From: Desulfatitalea sp.
Lineage (GTDB): Bacteria > Desulfobacterota > Desulfobacteria > Desulfobacterales > Desulfosarcinaceae
DNA length: 5,132 nucleotides
Reading direction: 5' to 3'
Assembly (NCBI GenBank): GCA_013041835.1
Contig: JABDRH010000186.1
Span: 1-5,132 of the forward strand
The notes beneath the pieces are model-generated. The model was not told where the DNA came from and made no database searches. It worked only from the letters and a program-made list of their open reading frames with translations. Numbering within the stretch: position 1 is the first letter of the stretch; each line of letters begins with the position of its first letter. Of this stretch, positions 4,399 through 5,132 are shown piece by piece. The position numbers and the translations under genes are program-made.

Positions 4399-5132
4399 AT
4401 CGATTATAGGTCTATTGGCCGTTCCGGTATTCCTGGTTTTGTGCTTTGGTGTTTCACCCGGAAACTGCTCTGATGAAAAGGTTCAAGAAGCCTGTAAAAA
4501 TCTTCTAAAATCGCTGATGGCTCAGGATAATCCGGATATCGCTCCCCTTTTAAACCGGTGGGCGGACGACCTGAAAGCCTCTTCCAATGATTCAATTGAT
4601 GAACATATGCAAGCCCTTTCTATGCTGCGGAAGGCGTATTCCCAGGCGCTTTCAAGGATGGAGCAGTGTTTGGATGGCAGCACGCCATCATCTGGAAGCT
4701 ACGATCCGGCGTGGATGGAAAAGTTTATTTCTCATTTTGGCGTGCCTTATTTGCGAGACAAGGAAAAAAGTGTTTTAGTCAATTTCGCAATGGTCATGAG
4801 TGGATCTACTGAGCGGTGCTGTGGTCCGGAAATGGAAAAACTTATTTTTAAAGAGTCGGTATTGTATAATGCCTATCGATACTTGCTGAATGCGTTTCTA
4901 GGCTTTTATGACAAGCAATCCCAGGAATTCCAAGATGCATTGAAAACTCGAAAAGAAGCAGCGGAAAATTTTTTAAAATTGATAGATTTCGCTTCGTGGA
5001 CAAAAGTGCTGTTGGGCGGCAAGCCGGCGCGTCCACTCTCCGAAATTCAAGCCAGGAATTCGGACAAAGCCATCCATGATTATTTCATCGCCAATCCACC
5101 CGGTTGCGATATCAACGTTTTTAGGGCAATAG
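4379..5132 (+). CDS. Exported protein of unknown function, N-terminal 251 residues (runs off the window)
   Basis: ATG at 4379 with AAGGAG (4367-4372) six bases before it. The frame is open for 251 codons to the window edge without a stop, by far the longest in the right half. The product starts MPFCPHKS, then a hydrophobic segment at about 9-24 (IIGLLAVPVFLVLCFGV), then SPGNCSDEK, which looks like a Sec signal peptide or an N-terminal anchor. The only candidate lipobox (VLC22) is a poor match. The rest is soluble and mostly helical: LSMLRKAYSQALSRMEQC (80-97), VLYNAYRYLLNAFLGFY (161-177), EFQDALKTRKEAAENFLKLI (183-202). Cys 30, 39, 97, 147, 148 and 243 lie after the signal, with a vicinal pair in RCCGP, compatible with periplasmic disulfides. 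It overlaps the previous gene by 20 bases, implying coupling. I do not recognise the family; a periplasmic protein (possibly immunity-type) in an hcp-linked module is a guess. Confidence 0.8.
   Translation, partial: MPFCPHKSIIGLLAVPVFLVLCFGVSPGNCSDEKVQEACKNLLKSLMAQDNPDIAPLLNRWADDLKASSNDSIDEHMQALSMLRKAYSQALSRMEQCLDGSTPSSGSYDPAWMEKFISHFGVPYLRDKEKSVLVNFAMVMSGSTERCCGPEMEKLIFKESVLYNAYRYLLNAFLGFYDKQSQEFQDALKTRKEAAENFLKLIDFASWTKVLLGGKPARPLSEIQARNSDKAIHDYFIANPPGCDINVFRAI

Overview
The window looks like chromosomal DNA of a GC-rich Gram-negative bacterium, most likely a sulfate-reducing Desulfobacterota (Desulfosarcina/Desulfococcus-like). That placement is inferred from the style of ProB and CobT, a bTHX-type ribosomal peptide and a type VI secretion Hcp. 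No taxonomic marker in the window proves it.

Left part (1-2858): the last codons of an unidentified gene run directly into proB, which encodes glutamate 5-kinase (first step of proline synthesis). A short intergenic stretch follows, then a tiny minus-strand gene of 33 codons encoding a 30S ribosomal protein of the bTHX family. Divergent from it is cobT, encoding the phosphoribosyltransferase that activates the lower ligand of cobalamin. These are intact housekeeping genes with GC-rich codons.

Two copies of a 157-160 bp, almost fully palindromic element lie in opposite orientation at 1382-1541 and 2978-3134. They bracket the bTHX gene and cobT. Each has GGG...CCC ends, long imperfect terminal inverted repeats and an AGAATAT...ATATTCT palindrome exactly at its midpoint. 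They resemble a MITE-like or REP-like non-autonomous hairpin repeat.

Right part (3135-5132): immediately after the second copy begins a broken hcp gene (Hcp, the type VI secretion tube protein). It lacks its first roughly 20-25 codons, and a 61-bp insertion that duplicates 29 bp of the gene shifts its reading frame. The duplication gives a 29-bp repeat / 32-bp spacer / 29-bp repeat layout that imitates a minimal CRISPR array but is hcp coding sequence.

After hcp the DNA becomes clearly more AT-rich and carries a run of unrecognised same-strand genes: a 49-codon gene with a good ribosome binding site, an apparently frameshifted small gene, an 89-codon reading frame, and a signal-peptide-bearing protein whose start overlaps the previous gene and which runs off the window end. 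This is the layout of a horizontally acquired cargo module behind an orphan hcp, possibly effector/immunity related, but function is not established. The most noteworthy points are the hairpin element pair, the hcp remnant with its CRISPR mimic, and the unknown exported protein.
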